Source: Intrasporangium_A sp039812505
GTDB lineage: Bacteria > Actinomycetota > Actinomycetes > Actinomycetales > Dermatophilaceae
Direction: 5' to 3'
NCBI RefSeq assembly: GCF_039812505.1
Contig: NZ_JBDIAQ010000020.1
Coordinates: forward strand, 1 to 37,162
DNA length: 37,162 nucleotides
Shown here: positions 1 through 8,599 of the stretch, piece after piece
How the letters are laid out: each line of letters starts with the position of its first letter
How positions within the stretch are numbered: position 1 is the first letter of the stretch
Made by a program: the position numbers and the translations under genes
The notes under the pieces: model-generated
Told to the model about the DNA's origin: nothing
Seen by the model: the letters and a program-made list of their open reading frames with translations, nothing else
Database searches by the model: none

Positions 1-1266
1 TCAGTCGGAGCCGGCCGGCTTGACGGCGAGGGTCACGGTCAGCTCCTGACGCTGGCCCTTGCGCACGACGGTCAGCTTGGCCTGCTGGCCCGCCTGCATC
101 TCGCGGATCTGGGCCACGAGCGCGGTCGAGGACTCGATGCGCTCGCCGTTGACCATGATGATCACGTCGCCCTGCTCGACCCCGCCCTTGGCGGCCGGGG
201 TGTCCGGCACGACCTGGACCACCTCGGCACCGGCCCGCTTCGCCGCGCCGTCGGTGACGACGGCGTCGCGGGCGCTCACGCCGAGGAAGGCGTGCTCGGC
301 GTGGCCCTTCTCGATGAGCTGGCTCGCGATGGTCTTGGCCTCGTTGACCGGGATCGCGAACCCGATCCCGATGTTGCCGCTCTGGCCGCTGCTGAAGGGC
401 CCGCTGTTGCCGAGCTCGGCGATCGAGCTGTTGATGCCGATCAGCTCGCCCTTGGCGTTCACGAGCGCGCCGCCGGAGTTGCCTGGGTTGATCGCGGCAG
501 AGGTCTGGATCGCGTTCGTCACGACGGTGTCGCTGCTGGTCTGGTCGCCCTCACCGAACGGCGACTCGTTCTGCTCGCTCGACTGCGTGGTCACCGGACG
601 GTCGAGCGCGCTGATGATGCCGGTCGTCACCGTGCCCGACAGGCCGAGCGGGTTGCCGACGGCCATGACGGGGTCACCGACGGACAGCGTGTCCGAGTTG
701 CCCAGGGTCATCGGGATCAGGTCGGCAGGGGCTCCCTCGATCTTGACGACGGCCAGGTCGGTCGAGGGGTCGGTGCCCACGATCGAGGCGGCGTAGGTGC
801 GCCCGTCGTTCAGGCTCACCGTGATCGACCCCTTGGTCGCGCCGGCCACGACGTGGTTGTTCGTCAGGACGTGGGCCTGCCCGTCGATGATGACGCCGGA
901 GCCCTGGGCCTCGCCGTTCTGCAGGGTCACCGTGATGCTCACGACGCTGGGGGTGACCGCCTTGGCGACCGCGGTCCAGTCCGGCGCCGCGGCGTCGCCC
1001 TGGATCACCGTCGGTGAGGTGTCGCCCTGCACGAGGGTCTGCGAGCTCGTCGCCGGCGTCGCGCCGCCGCCTCCGACCTGCAGCGCCGCATACGTGCCGC
1101 CGCTGGCCAGGACCGCGGCGAGCAGGGCGACCCCGGTCAGCTCCACGATGCGCCGTCTGGGCCGACGCTCCGGCTCGGGGTCGCGGTGTCCCGGCGGCGT
1201 CGGCTCGGGCCCCGGCGGTGGGGGCACCGCAGACATGGGGTTGTGGGTCCCGGGTGCCATGGTCAT
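1..1266 (-). CDS. HtrA/PepD-type membrane-anchored serine protease with PDZ domain
   Basis: Trypsin-fold (S1C) envelope protease expected to degrade or refold damaged exported proteins. From the ATG at 1266 it is 421 residues: a proline-rich cytoplasmic head, one membrane segment at about 41-63, a protease domain with His128 (in NNHVV), Asp160 (TDLAVV) and Ser254 (GNSGG), and a C-terminal PDZ domain from about 325. The ATG at 1266 is preferred over an in-frame ATG at 1299 because GAAGGAG lies 5 bases before it. The gene follows the sensor kinase on the same strand with about 70 bases between, giving the order regulator-kinase-protease. That matches mprA-mprB-pepD of mycobacteria, where the kinase system responds to envelope stress. 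The stop codon is the first three bases of the window, so the 3' side is not visible. Confidence 0.9.
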   Translation of the reverse strand: MTMAPGTHNPMSAVPPPPGPEPTPPGHRDPEPERRPRRRIVELTGVALLAAVLASGGTYAALQVGGGGATPATSSQTLVQGDTSPTVIQGDAAAPDWTAVAKAVTPSVVSITVTLQNGEAQGSGVIIDGQAHVLTNNHVVAGATKGSITVSLNDGRTYAASIVGTDPSTDLAVVKIEGAPADLIPMTLGNSDTLSVGDPVMAVGNPLGLSGTVTTGIISALDRPVTTQSSEQNESPFGEGDQTSSDTVVTNAIQTSAAINPGNSGGALVNAKGELIGINSSIAELGNSGPFSSGQSGNIGIGFAIPVNEAKTIASQLIEKGHAEHAFLGVSARDAVVTDGAAKRAGAEVVQVVPDTPAAKGGVEQGDVIIMVNGERIESSTALVAQIREMQAGQQAKLTVVRKGQRQELTVTLAVKPAGSD

Positions 1267-1335
1267 GGCGGCTCCTTCGATCGGCTGGTTGCTCCACATT
1301 CCACACCTGCTGCTTTGGTTACCCCTCTGGCCTTC

Positions 1336-2817
1336 CTATGAGTCCGCTGTGTGGTCCGGGGTCGGTGGCTGGACGGGCAGCTCGACGATGAAGGTGGCAC
1401 CCCCGCCGGGTGTCTCGTCGGCGCGCACGGTGCCGCCGTGCGCGGTGACGATCGCCTCGACGATGGCCAGGCCCAGCCCGTTGCCGCCCCCGTGTCCGCG
1501 GCTGCGGGAGGCGTCGGCCCGGTAGAACCGCTCGAAGACCGTGGCCCGGTCCGCCTCCCGGATGCCGTACCCGTGGTCGCGGACCGCGAGCGCCACGTGG
1601 CCGCGGTCGAGCGGCCCGACGAGGATCTGGATGGCCGTTCCGGGAGGGGTGTGCACGCGAGCGTTCGTCACCAGGTTCGTCACGACCTGGCGCAGCTGCT
1701 TCTCGTCCGCGACCAGCTCGGTGGGCCGGATCGGCCCGGCGATCCCGGTCGCGCTCACGCTGCGAGCCGGGTCGATGGTGCGTGCGTCCTGCGCGGCGTC
1801 GGCGGCCAGCACGGCCAGGTCGACCGAGCCGAACTGGAGCGGCCGTTCGCCGTCGAGGCGGGCAAGGGTCAGCAGGTCGTCGACCAGGTCGCGCATCCGG
1901 TGGCTCTCGCCCTCGATGCGGGCCATCGCGCCGCCCACCTCGTCGTCGGTCCGCAGCGCACCCTGTCGGTAGAGTTCCGCGTACCCGGAGACCGCTGCGA
2001 GCGGGGTGCGCAGCTCGTGCGACGCGTCGGCGATGAACCGGCGCATCCGCGCCTCGTTGGCCTGGCGCACCGCGAAGGCCCGCTCGATCCGGGCGAGCAT
2101 GACGTTCAGCGAACGCGACAGCGAGGCCACCTCGTCGCGGGTGCCGGGCACCTGGATGCGGCGGGTCAGGTCGCCGCCGGCGATGGCCGCCGCCGTGTCC
2201 TCGATCTCGGTCAGCGGCCGGAACACACGCCGGACGAGGAACCAGCCGATGACCGCGCAGACGCAGAGGACGATCAGCCCGATCGCGGCGGCATACCAGA
2301 TGAACTGGGTCACCGTCGCGGCCAGGCTGCGCAGTGAGAGCGCGACGACGAAGGTCGCGCTGCGGTCGTGGTTCGTCGTGGCCAGGGCGAGCCACTGCAC
2401 CCCGCCGCCGACGGAGCCGACGGTGAAGACCTGGCCGTGCGTGACCCGCGGGTCGTCGGGCCGGATGATGGGGATGTCGGCCCGGTCCTTCTCGGTCACC
2501 GCCTCGCCGAAGGAGAGCTGCTGGTCGCCGTCGGCCGGGATCACCCGCAGCGTGAACCCGGTCGGCAGCAGGGCCTGCCCCTGCTCGAGCTGGGTCGTCT
2601 GCAGCTTGGTGACGATGCTGGCCGCGTAGACCCGCAGCTCCTGTTCGGCCTGCCCGCGCAGGTAGTGGTTGAGCAGCGCGCTCGTGACGACCAGGGTCAG
2701 CACGAGAGCGGTCAGGATCAGGCCGAGCGCGACGGTCAGCAGCCGCCACCGCAGCGGCATCGCGCGCAGCGCAAACCGCCTCCGGCCCGGTCGCCTCGAT
2801 CCGTCGATGCCGGCCAC
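1336..2817 (-). CDS. Sensor histidine kinase (MprB-like)
   Basis: Membrane sensor kinase of 493 residues from a GTG start. Order: short basic head, first membrane helix about 27-50, extracytoplasmic sensor region of about 130 residues, second helix about 180-207, HAMP linker, HisKA box (SHELRTPL, phospho-acceptor His near 267) and HATPase_c with an N box (NLVTNA), DHGYGI and GLGLAIV. The GTG lies only 4 bases after the stop of the response regulator, so the two are almost certainly translationally coupled and form a cognate pair. No clear Shine-Dalgarno is seen at the junction. Position upstream of an HtrA protease suggests it monitors envelope protein folding, as MprB does; the signal itself is inferred, not shown. 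Confidence 0.93.
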   Translation of the reverse strand: MAGIDGSRRPGRRRFALRAMPLRWRLLTVALGLILTALVLTLVVTSALLNHYLRGQAEQELRVYAASIVTKLQTTQLEQGQALLPTGFTLRVIPADGDQQLSFGEAVTEKDRADIPIIRPDDPRVTHGQVFTVGSVGGGVQWLALATTNHDRSATFVVALSLRSLAATVTQFIWYAAAIGLIVLCVCAVIGWFLVRRVFRPLTEIEDTAAAIAGGDLTRRIQVPGTRDEVASLSRSLNVMLARIERAFAVRQANEARMRRFIADASHELRTPLAAVSGYAELYRQGALRTDDEVGGAMARIEGESHRMRDLVDDLLTLARLDGERPLQFGSVDLAVLAADAAQDARTIDPARSVSATGIAGPIRPTELVADEKQLRQVVTNLVTNARVHTPPGTAIQILVGPLDRGHVALAVRDHGYGIREADRATVFERFYRADASRSRGHGGGNGLGLAIVEAIVTAHGGTVRADETPGGGATFIVELPVQPPTPDHTADS

Positions 2818-2821
2818 CCGG

Positions 2822-3553
2822 TCAGGGCGACGACTCGGGCGGAACCCGCAGCACGTACCCGACGCCGCGCTTGGTGTGGATCAGGTTGGGCAGGCCGTCG
2901 ACGTCGATCTTGCGCCGCAGGTAGGAGATGTACGACTCGACGATCCCCGACTCGCCGCGGAAGTCGTAGTCCCAGACGTGGTCGAGGATCTGCAGCTTGG
3001 ACAGGACCCGGTTCGGGTTGAGCAGCAGGTAGCGCAGCAGCTTGAACTCCGTGGGGGACAGCTCGATGACCCGCCCGGCGCGACGCACCTCGTGCGAGTC
3101 CTCGTCGAGCTCGAGGTCGTGGAAGCGCAGCGTGGCGGTGTCGTCCTCGGCCGATCCGCGCGTGCGCCGCAGGACCGCCCGGATGCGGGCCACGACCTCC
3201 TCGAGGCTGAACGGCTTGGTGACGTAGTCGTCGCCGCCGACGGTCAGGCCGGCGATCTTGTCGCCGACGGAGTCGCGGGCGGTGACGAAGACGATGGGCT
3301 GCTGGCGGCCGCGGTCGCGCAGCCGCCGGGTCACCTCGAAGCCGTCGACGTCGGGCAGCATGACGTCGAGCACGACGAGGTCGGGCTCGGAGCTCTCGGC
3401 CAGGGCGAGCGCGCTCGTCCCGTCCTCGGCGGTCTCGACCGCGAAGCCGGCGAAGCGGAGCGAGGTCGCGAGCAGTTCGCGGATGTTCGGCTCGTCCTCC
3501 ACCACGAGGAGGCGGGCCTCGGGGGCCTGGGTCTGCACGCTCCACAGTGTCAC
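2822..3553 (-). CDS. OmpR/PhoB-family response regulator (MprA-like)
   Basis: DNA-binding response regulator of about 243 residues. The receiver domain has the acidic pair E19/D20, phospho-acceptor D63 (VVLDVMLPD), a TA motif and Lys113 (TKPF). The C-terminal winged-helix domain carries the usual ELSPTEFKLL and GVGYVLR signatures. It heads the regulator-kinase-htrA operon. The start is uncertain: GTG codons lie at 3556, 3553 and 3538. The one at 3553 has a weak AGG 7 bases upstream; the one at 3538 would give a more typical short head before EARLLVVEDE. The frame stays open far upstream (into the neighbouring TSUP gene on the other strand), which is a high-GC artefact. A CACAG/CTGTG inverted repeat (3543-3547, 3562-3566) spans the start and could be an autoregulatory site. 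Confidence 0.9.
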   Translation of the reverse strand: MTLWSVQTQAPEARLLVVEDEPNIRELLATSLRFAGFAVETAEDGTSALALAESSEPDLVVLDVMLPDVDGFEVTRRLRDRGRQQPIVFVTARDSVGDKIAGLTVGGDDYVTKPFSLEEVVARIRAVLRRTRGSAEDDTATLRFHDLELDEDSHEVRRAGRVIELSPTEFKLLRYLLLNPNRVLSKLQILDHVWDYDFRGESGIVESYISYLRRKIDVDGLPNLIHTKRGVGYVLRVPPESSP

Positions 3554-3615
3554 CACGTTGCCTGTGAGTTGGCTGGGAGCGGGATGTGCACCGGCTCCGG
3601 ACCGGCGGCAGCGCC

Positions 3616-3621
3616 TACGCT
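3616..3621 (+). promoter_or_regulatory. -10 box (TACGCT) of a leaderless TSUP transcript
   Basis: TACGCT fits the actinobacterial TAnnnT -10 consensus and ends 7 bases before the GTG start at 3629, which would place the transcription start on the start codon. No Shine-Dalgarno is present. Confidence 0.5.
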
Positions 3622-3628
3622 GGCAGCC

Positions 3629-4396
3629 GTGACGACGTGGGTGCTGGCCCCCCTGGTGGGGCTGGTCGTCGGTCTCGTCATGGGCGGCCTCGGGGGCGGC
3701 GGGGCGGTGCTGTCCGTGCCCGTGCTCGTCTACGCCCTCGACCAGCCGGCCCACCAGGCCACGACGATCTCGCTGGTCGTGGTGCTCTTCGGTGCCGTCG
3801 TGGGGCTGGCCGCCATGCGGGGCCAGGACCGGGTCGACTGGCGCACCGGGCTGGTCTTCGGCGGGCTCGGCATCGCCGGCTCGGTCGTCGGCGCGCGGCT
3901 GTCGTATGCCGCCGACCCCCGCCTGCTGCTGGGCTCCTTCGCGGTCCTGCTCGCCGCGGTCGCGGTCCTGATGTGGCGCCGGGCCGACCACGACGCATCC
4001 GCCTCCGCGGGGCCGGGGGAGGGGTCGGTCGGCAAGCTGGTCCCGACCGCTCTGGGCATCGGTGCGCTCACCGGGTTCTTCGGCGTGGGAGGCGGGTTCG
4101 CCACCGTGCCGGCCCTGGCGCTCGTCATGCGGATGACGCCCGCCCGGGCGACGGCCACCAGCCTCGTCGTCATCTGCGTCAACGCCGTCGCGGCGCTGGT
4201 CACGCGCTTCGTCGGGAAGGGGGTGGGCGGCATACCGTGGCTGCTCGTGCTGACCTTCGCGGTCGGCACCGGGGTCGGTACGGCGTTGGGCACCCGCGTC
4301 TCGGGGCGACTGCGCGGCGCCCACCTCATGCGCGCCTTCGCCGTCTTCCTCGTGCTGATCGCGGCGGTCGTCGGCGTGGAGACGGCGTTGCAGTGA
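3629..4396 (+). CDS. TSUP-family (TauE/SafE-like) membrane permease
   Basis: Membrane protein of 255 residues with about eight predicted helices in two homologous halves. Each half opens with a glycine-rich re-entrant motif: VMGGLGGGGAVLSVPVLV near residue 18 and TGFFGVGGGFATVPALAL near 145. This duplicated pattern is diagnostic of the TSUP/TauE family, which exports or imports small sulfur or carbon anions such as sulfite or sulfoacetate. The substrate here cannot be read from sequence. The GTG at 3629 is chosen because protein resemblance begins there and a -10 box sits 7 bases upstream; the frame remains open for about 320 codons before it without family resemblance. The gene diverges from the response regulator and converges with the XPB helicase, 18 bases away. 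Confidence 0.88.
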   Translation: MTTWVLAPLVGLVVGLVMGGLGGGGAVLSVPVLVYALDQPAHQATTISLVVVLFGAVVGLAAMRGQDRVDWRTGLVFGGLGIAGSVVGARLSYAADPRLLLGSFAVLLAAVAVLMWRRADHDASASAGPGEGSVGKLVPTALGIGALTGFFGVGGGFATVPALALVMRMTPARATATSLVVICVNAVAALVTRFVGKGVGGIPWLLVLTFAVGTGVGTALGTRVSGRLRGAHLMRAFAVFLVLIAAVVGVETALQ

Positions 4397-4414
4397 CCAC
4401 CCCGGCCACGCGGG

Positions 4415-6067
4415 TCACAGGTCGTCGGCGTCCACGATCCGGTAGGCGTACCCCTGCTCGGCCAGGAACCGCTGCCGGTGGGCGGCGAACTCGGCGTCGA
4501 CGGTGTCGCGCGCCACGACCGTGTAGAAGTGGGCAGTGCGCCCGTCGCCCTTCGGGCGCAGCACCCGACCGAGCCGCTGGGCCTCCTCCTGGCGCGAGCC
4601 GAACGTGCCGCTCACCTGGATCGCGACCGACGCCTCGGGCAGGTCGACCGAGAAGTTCGCGACCTTCGAGACGACCAGCCGGCGCACCTGCCCGGCCCGG
4701 AACGCGGCGTACAGCCGCTGCCGCTCCGGGACCGTCGTCTCGCCGGTGATGACGTCGGCGCCGAGCCGCTCGGCCAGCTCGTGGAGCTGGTCGAGGTACT
4801 GCCCGATGATCAGGGTGGGCTCGCCGGTATGCCGCTCGGCCAGCTTCTCGATGACCGCGAGCTTCGCGTCGGAGCAGGCCGCGAGCCGGTACCGGTCGTC
4901 GGGCTCGGCCGTCGCGTAGGCCATCCGCTGGCCGTCCGGCAGGGAGACGCGCACCTCGACGCAGTCGGCCGGGGCGATCCAGCCCTGGGCCTCGATGTCC
5001 TTCCACGGCGCGTCGAACCGCTTCGGCCCGATGAGCGAGAAGACGTCGGCCTCGCGGCCGTCCTCGCGCACGAGGGTCGCGGTCAGGCCGAGCCGGCGGC
5101 GGGCCTGCAGGTCGGCGGTCATCCGGAAGACCGGCGCGGGCAGCAGGTGGACCTCGTCGTAGACGATCAGGCCCCAGTCGCGCGCGTCGAGCAGGTCGAG
5201 GTGCGTGTAGGCCCCCTTCCGACGGGTCGTCAGGACCTGGTAGGTGGCGATCGTGACCGGTCGGACCTCCTTGCGGGCTCCGGAGTACTCGCCGATCTCG
5301 TCCTCGGTCAGGGTGGTGCGCCGCAGCAGCTCGTCCTTCCACTGCCGGGCGGCGACGGTGTTGGTGACGAGGATCAGGGTCGTGGCCTTGGCGGCGGCCA
5401 TCGCCCCGGCGCCGACGAGTGTCTTGCCGGCGCCGCAGGGCAGCACCACGACACCGGAGCCGCCGTGCCAGAAGCCGTCGACCGCCTGCTGCTGGTAGGG
5501 CCGCAGCTGCCAGCCCTGCTGGACCAGGTCGATCGGGTGGGCCTCCCCGTCGACGTAGCCGGCGAGGTCCTCCGCGGGCCAGCCCAGCTTGACCAGCTCC
5601 TGCTTCAGCCGGCCGCGCTCGCTCGGGTGGACGACCACGGCCAGCTCGTCGACCCGCTCACCGGTCAGCGGCCGGATCCGCTTGGACCGCAGTACCTCCT
5701 CGAGCACGGGCCGGTCGGTGGTCCGCAGCACCAGCCGGGTCCCGGTGGGGTCGTCGGCGAACCCCTCCTTCTCGATGGTGAGCCGGCCGTACCGGTCCAT
5801 CGTCTCGGCGACGTCGACCAGCAGGGCATGGGGGACCGGGTAGCGGCTGTGGGTGATCAGCGCGTCGACCACCTGCTCGGCGTCGTGCCCCGCCGCGCGG
5901 GCGTTCCACAGGCCGAGGGGGGTAACCCGGTAGGTGTGCACGTGCTCGGGGGCCCGCTCCAGCTCGGCGAACGGCGCGATCGCCCGACGTGCCTCCTCCG
6001 CCCGCGGGTGGGCGACCTCGAGCAGCAGGGTCTTGTCGCTCTGGACGATCAGGGCTCCGTCGTTCAT
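4415..6067 (-). CDS. XPB/Ssl2-type DNA repair helicase
   Basis: Superfamily 2 helicase of 550 residues, the bacterial counterpart of eukaryotic XPB (Rv0861c/ercc3 type), expected to unwind DNA 3'-5' during repair. The N-terminal XPB-specific region (1-190) is followed by Walker A CGAGKT (211-216), the DEVH box (304-307), motif III LTAT (328-331), a second RecA domain ending in VSKVANFSVDLPEA, and a motif VI region with QEEAQRLGRVLRPK. The ATG at 6067 is chosen over a GTG immediately before it because the family starts M-(T/N)-D-G. No Shine-Dalgarno is seen. The helicase-associated-domain protein often found next to it in mycobacteria lies 4.4 kb away here (10453-12735), on the same strand. 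Confidence 0.95.
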   Translation of the reverse strand: MNDGALIVQSDKTLLLEVAHPRAEEARRAIAPFAELERAPEHVHTYRVTPLGLWNARAAGHDAEQVVDALITHSRYPVPHALLVDVAETMDRYGRLTIEKEGFADDPTGTRLVLRTTDRPVLEEVLRSKRIRPLTGERVDELAVVVHPSERGRLKQELVKLGWPAEDLAGYVDGEAHPIDLVQQGWQLRPYQQQAVDGFWHGGSGVVVLPCGAGKTLVGAGAMAAAKATTLILVTNTVAARQWKDELLRRTTLTEDEIGEYSGARKEVRPVTIATYQVLTTRRKGAYTHLDLLDARDWGLIVYDEVHLLPAPVFRMTADLQARRRLGLTATLVREDGREADVFSLIGPKRFDAPWKDIEAQGWIAPADCVEVRVSLPDGQRMAYATAEPDDRYRLAACSDAKLAVIEKLAERHTGEPTLIIGQYLDQLHELAERLGADVITGETTVPERQRLYAAFRAGQVRRLVVSKVANFSVDLPEASVAIQVSGTFGSRQEEAQRLGRVLRPKGDGRTAHFYTVVARDTVDAEFAAHRQRFLAEQGYAYRIVDADDL

Positions 6068-6127
6068 CACGAGTGACCAACACCCTCGGTGGTGCCCGTG
6101 TTCCCGGGGACCTCGCGGTGGGCCGGT

Positions 6128-7351
6128 TCAGCGCGGGGCCGCCAGCGCCGCGAGCCGTCGTACCGCGAGCTCGGCGTAGATCGTGGCACCGTCGGGCAGG
6201 ACGGAGTCGTCGAAGGTCGCCAGCGGCGAGTGGTTCATCGGCGCGGTGGCGGGGTCGCGCCCCGGGGGGACCGCGCCGAGGAACAGGAAGCTGCCGGGCA
6301 CCTGCTGCAGGACCCGGGAGAAGTCCTCGGACGCGCCCACCGGTGCGGCGAGGGCGGCGTGGCGCGCCGGCCCGAACACCTCGGCGACCGTCCGGGCGGC
6401 GAACGCCGTCTCGTCGACGTCGTTGACCGTCATCGGGTACCCGCGCACGAAGTCGACGCTCGACTCGAGGCCGTGAGCGGCGGCGACCTGCCTCACCAGT
6501 CGTGGAGCCGACTCGGCCATCCGCTCCTGGGACCCCTCGGAGAACGTACGGACGGTCGCCTCCAGGTAGGCCTCGTCCGGGATGATGTTGGACCTGGTGC
6601 CGGCGTGCAGCTGGCCCACGGTGAGCACGACCGGGTCGAAGACGTCGAACTGGCGCGTGACCATCGCCTGCAGCGCCAGGACGATCTCGGCGGCGGCCGG
6701 GACCGGGTCCTTGGCCTGGTGCGGTGCCGACCCGTGCCCGCCCGCCCCCTGCACGGTGGCGTGCAGCTCGTCCGAGGCGGACATGATCGTCCCTGCTCGG
6801 GTGAGGAAGGTGGCGTGCGGGGCGATCGCGGAGAAGACGTGCAGACCGAAGGCCGCGTCCACGCGGCGGCCGGCGGCGTCGAGGACGCCCTCCTCGATCA
6901 TGACACCGGCCCCGTCCCAGCCCTCCTCGCCGGGCTGGAACATGAACACCACGTCCCCCTCGAGGCGCTCCCGGTGCGCGGACAGCAGCCGGGCCGCGCC
7001 GACCAGCATCGTCGTGTGCAGGTCGTGGCCGCAGGCGTGCATGGCGCCCTCGACCCGCGAGCGGTAGGGCACCTCGGCCCGCTCGGTCACCGGCAGGGCG
7101 TCCATGTCCCCGCGCAGCAGCACCGCCGGGGTGCTGTCCGGCGAGCCGCTGCTCCCGGTGCCGCGCAGCACGGCCGTGACCGAGGTCGTCCGGGTGCCGG
7201 TGCTCACCTCCAGCGGGAGCCCGTCCAGGGCGGCCAGCACCTTCGCCTGCGTGCGGGGCAGGACCAGGCCGATCTCCGGGTCCTGGTGCAGCTCGTGCCG
7301 CAGCGCCACCAGATCGGCCGCCATCGCGGTCGCATCGTCGTGCAAGCTCAT
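6128..7351 (-). CDS. M20-family metal-dependent amidohydrolase
   Basis: Zinc- or manganese-dependent amidohydrolase of 407 residues, of the class that includes hippurate hydrolase and N-acyl-amino-acid deacylases. Visible family signatures are GDMDALP (81-87), the metal-binding MHACGHD (104-110, with Cys107 and His109), the catalytic GEE (141-143) and a C-terminal GASEDFS motif. The lid/dimerisation domain sits between. The ATG at 7351 has AGGAG 6 bases upstream, which fixes the start. The frame continues open upstream but lacks family resemblance. The 60-base gap to the XPB gene leaves open whether they share a transcript. The acyl-amino-acid substrate is not determinable; cytoplasmic, as no signal peptide is seen. 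Confidence 0.92.
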   Translation of the reverse strand: MSLHDDATAMAADLVALRHELHQDPEIGLVLPRTQAKVLAALDGLPLEVSTGTRTTSVTAVLRGTGSSGSPDSTPAVLLRGDMDALPVTERAEVPYRSRVEGAMHACGHDLHTTMLVGAARLLSAHRERLEGDVVFMFQPGEEGWDGAGVMIEEGVLDAAGRRVDAAFGLHVFSAIAPHATFLTRAGTIMSASDELHATVQGAGGHGSAPHQAKDPVPAAAEIVLALQAMVTRQFDVFDPVVLTVGQLHAGTRSNIIPDEAYLEATVRTFSEGSQERMAESAPRLVRQVAAAHGLESSVDFVRGYPMTVNDVDETAFAARTVAEVFGPARHAALAAPVGASEDFSRVLQQVPGSFLFLGAVPPGRDPATAPMNHSPLATFDDSVLPDGATIYAELAVRRLAALAAPR

Positions 7352-7377
7352 TGGTGCTCCTGCCGTTCGCTGGTCCC

Positions 7378-7537
7378 GTCCGGTTCGTCCGGTCCGGTTC
7401 GTCCGGGTCCGCTCGTCCGGCCCGGACGTTCCGCAACCTACTCCGTCGGCGGTTGGGCCGCCGGTCGCGGAGCTGGTGCGGTGGCGGCGGCTCGGGGGCG
7501 ACGCAGGCGGAGCTGGTGCAGTGCCGGCAACTCGGGG
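7378..7537. repeat. Direct repeats in the M20-amidohydrolase / HMG-CoA lyase divergent region
   Basis: Two repeat families lie in the 251-base gap between these divergent genes. GTCCGGTTCGTCCG occurs twice in perfect tandem (7378-7391, 7392-7405), with a third copy matching 10 of 14 at 7406-7419. A 30-base segment at 7468-7497 recurs at 7508-7537 with 4 mismatches, exactly 40 bases apart; each begins CGGAGCTGGTGC and ends CTCGGGG. A TAGGTT box on the minus strand (7440-7435) could be the -10 of the amidohydrolase gene. Confidence 0.7.
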
Positions 7538-7602
7538 CGTCGCCCGGGGAGCGGGCGCGCCGACGGGTTTGCACGCCCAGGGGGGCCTGCCACCATGGAG
7601 CC

Positions 7603-8535
7603 ATGCGCACCCCCCAGGTCGAGCCGGCATCCGGGCTGCCCGCCCAGGTCACCATCTACGAGGTCGGCCCGCGAGACGGCCTGCAGAACGAGCAGACCGT
7701 GGTCCCGGCGGCGGCCAAGGTCGAGTTCATCAGGCGGCTCGAGGCCGCCGGGCTCGGCACGATCGAGACCACCTCGTTCGTCCCGGCCAGGTGGGTGCCG
7801 CAGATGGGCGATGCCGAGGAGGTGCTCGCCGCCCTGGGCCCCGACGGCGTCGGCCGGCGTCGGCCGGCCCTGGTGCCCAACGAGCGCGGGCTGGACCGGG
7901 CCGAGCAGCTCGGCCTGCAGGCCATCGCGATCTTCGGCTCGGCCACCGAGACCTTCGCGCAGAAGAACCTCAACCGCTCCGTCGCGGAGCAGTACGCGAT
8001 GTTCGAGCCGGTCGTGAAGCGGGCCAGGTCCGACGGGCTGTGGGTGCGCGCCTACGTGTCGATGTGCTTCGGCGACCCGTGGGAGGGGCCGGTCCCGGTC
8101 GAGCAGGTCGTCGACGTCGCCGAGCGGCTGATGGGCCTGGGCTGCGACGAGCTCAGCCTCGGCGACACGATCGGCGTCGGCACGACCGGTCACGTCCACC
8201 GGCTCCTCGAGGCCCTGGCCCGGCGCGGGATCGGCACCGAACGGGTCGCCGTCCACTTCCACGACACATACGGGCAGGCGCTCGCCAACACGCTGGCCGC
8301 CCTGCAGGACGGGGTGGCCACGGTCGACGCGGCCGCCGGCGGGCTCGGCGGCTGCCCCTACGCGAAGTCGGCCACCGGCAACCTGGCCACCGAGGACCTC
8401 GTGTGGGCGCTGGCCGGGGCCGGCGTCTCTACCGGCGTGGACCTCGACAGGCTGGTCGAGACGAGCGCCTGGATGGCGCGCCTGCTGGGTCGGCCCAGCC
8501 CCTCCCGGGTCGTCCGGGCGCTGGCCGGGGGCTGA
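7603..8535 (+). CDS. mvaB: Hydroxymethylglutaryl-CoA lyase
   Basis: HMG-CoA lyase of 310 residues, cleaving 3-hydroxy-3-methylglutaryl-CoA to acetoacetate and acetyl-CoA, the last step of leucine breakdown. It is a TIM barrel of the HMGL/DRE family. GPRDGLQNE (22-30) supplies the catalytic Arg24 and metal-binding Asp25; VHFHDTYGQ supplies His218 and His220; the flexible loop GGLGGCPYA carries the signature Cys251; and Asn260 follows in ATGN. These match the active-site set of the family. The ATG at 7603 has only a poor Shine-Dalgarno, and an out-of-frame ATG precedes it by 8 bases, so initiation may be inefficient. No acyl-CoA dehydrogenase or methylcrotonyl-CoA carboxylase gene lies nearby, so the rest of the pathway must be elsewhere. 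Confidence 0.9.
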   Translation: MRTPQVEPASGLPAQVTIYEVGPRDGLQNEQTVVPAAAKVEFIRRLEAAGLGTIETTSFVPARWVPQMGDAEEVLAALGPDGVGRRRPALVPNERGLDRAEQLGLQAIAIFGSATETFAQKNLNRSVAEQYAMFEPVVKRARSDGLWVRAYVSMCFGDPWEGPVPVEQVVDVAERLMGLGCDELSLGDTIGVGTTGHVHRLLEALARRGIGTERVAVHFHDTYGQALANTLAALQDGVATVDAAAGGLGGCPYAKSATGNLATEDLVWALAGAGVSTGVDLDRLVETSAWMARLLGRPSPSRVVRALAGG

Positions 8536-8544
8536 CCCCGTACG

Positions 8545-8580
8545 CAGGTGGACCGACGGGGGTCCCCGTCGGTCCACCTG
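8545..8580. terminator. Bidirectional hairpin terminator between mvaB and the APC permease gene
   Basis: Perfect inverted repeat with 17-base arms (8545-8561 and 8564-8580) and a 2-base loop, lying between two convergent stop codons. There is no T tract, as is common in high-GC actinobacteria. Position and symmetry suggest it ends transcripts from both sides. Confidence 0.8.
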
Positions 8581-8599
8581 GTGCGCGGCGACGTCGCGG

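Noticed and set aside
2669..3628. A 320-codon upstream extension of the TSUP frame
   Set aside because: It lies opposite the response regulator and kinase genes, has no family resemblance, and the protein fold begins at 3629.
2822..4324. Long N-terminal extension of the response regulator frame
   Set aside because: It runs antisense through the TSUP gene and is Arg/Asp/Gly-rich; response regulators start just before the EARLLVVEDE block.
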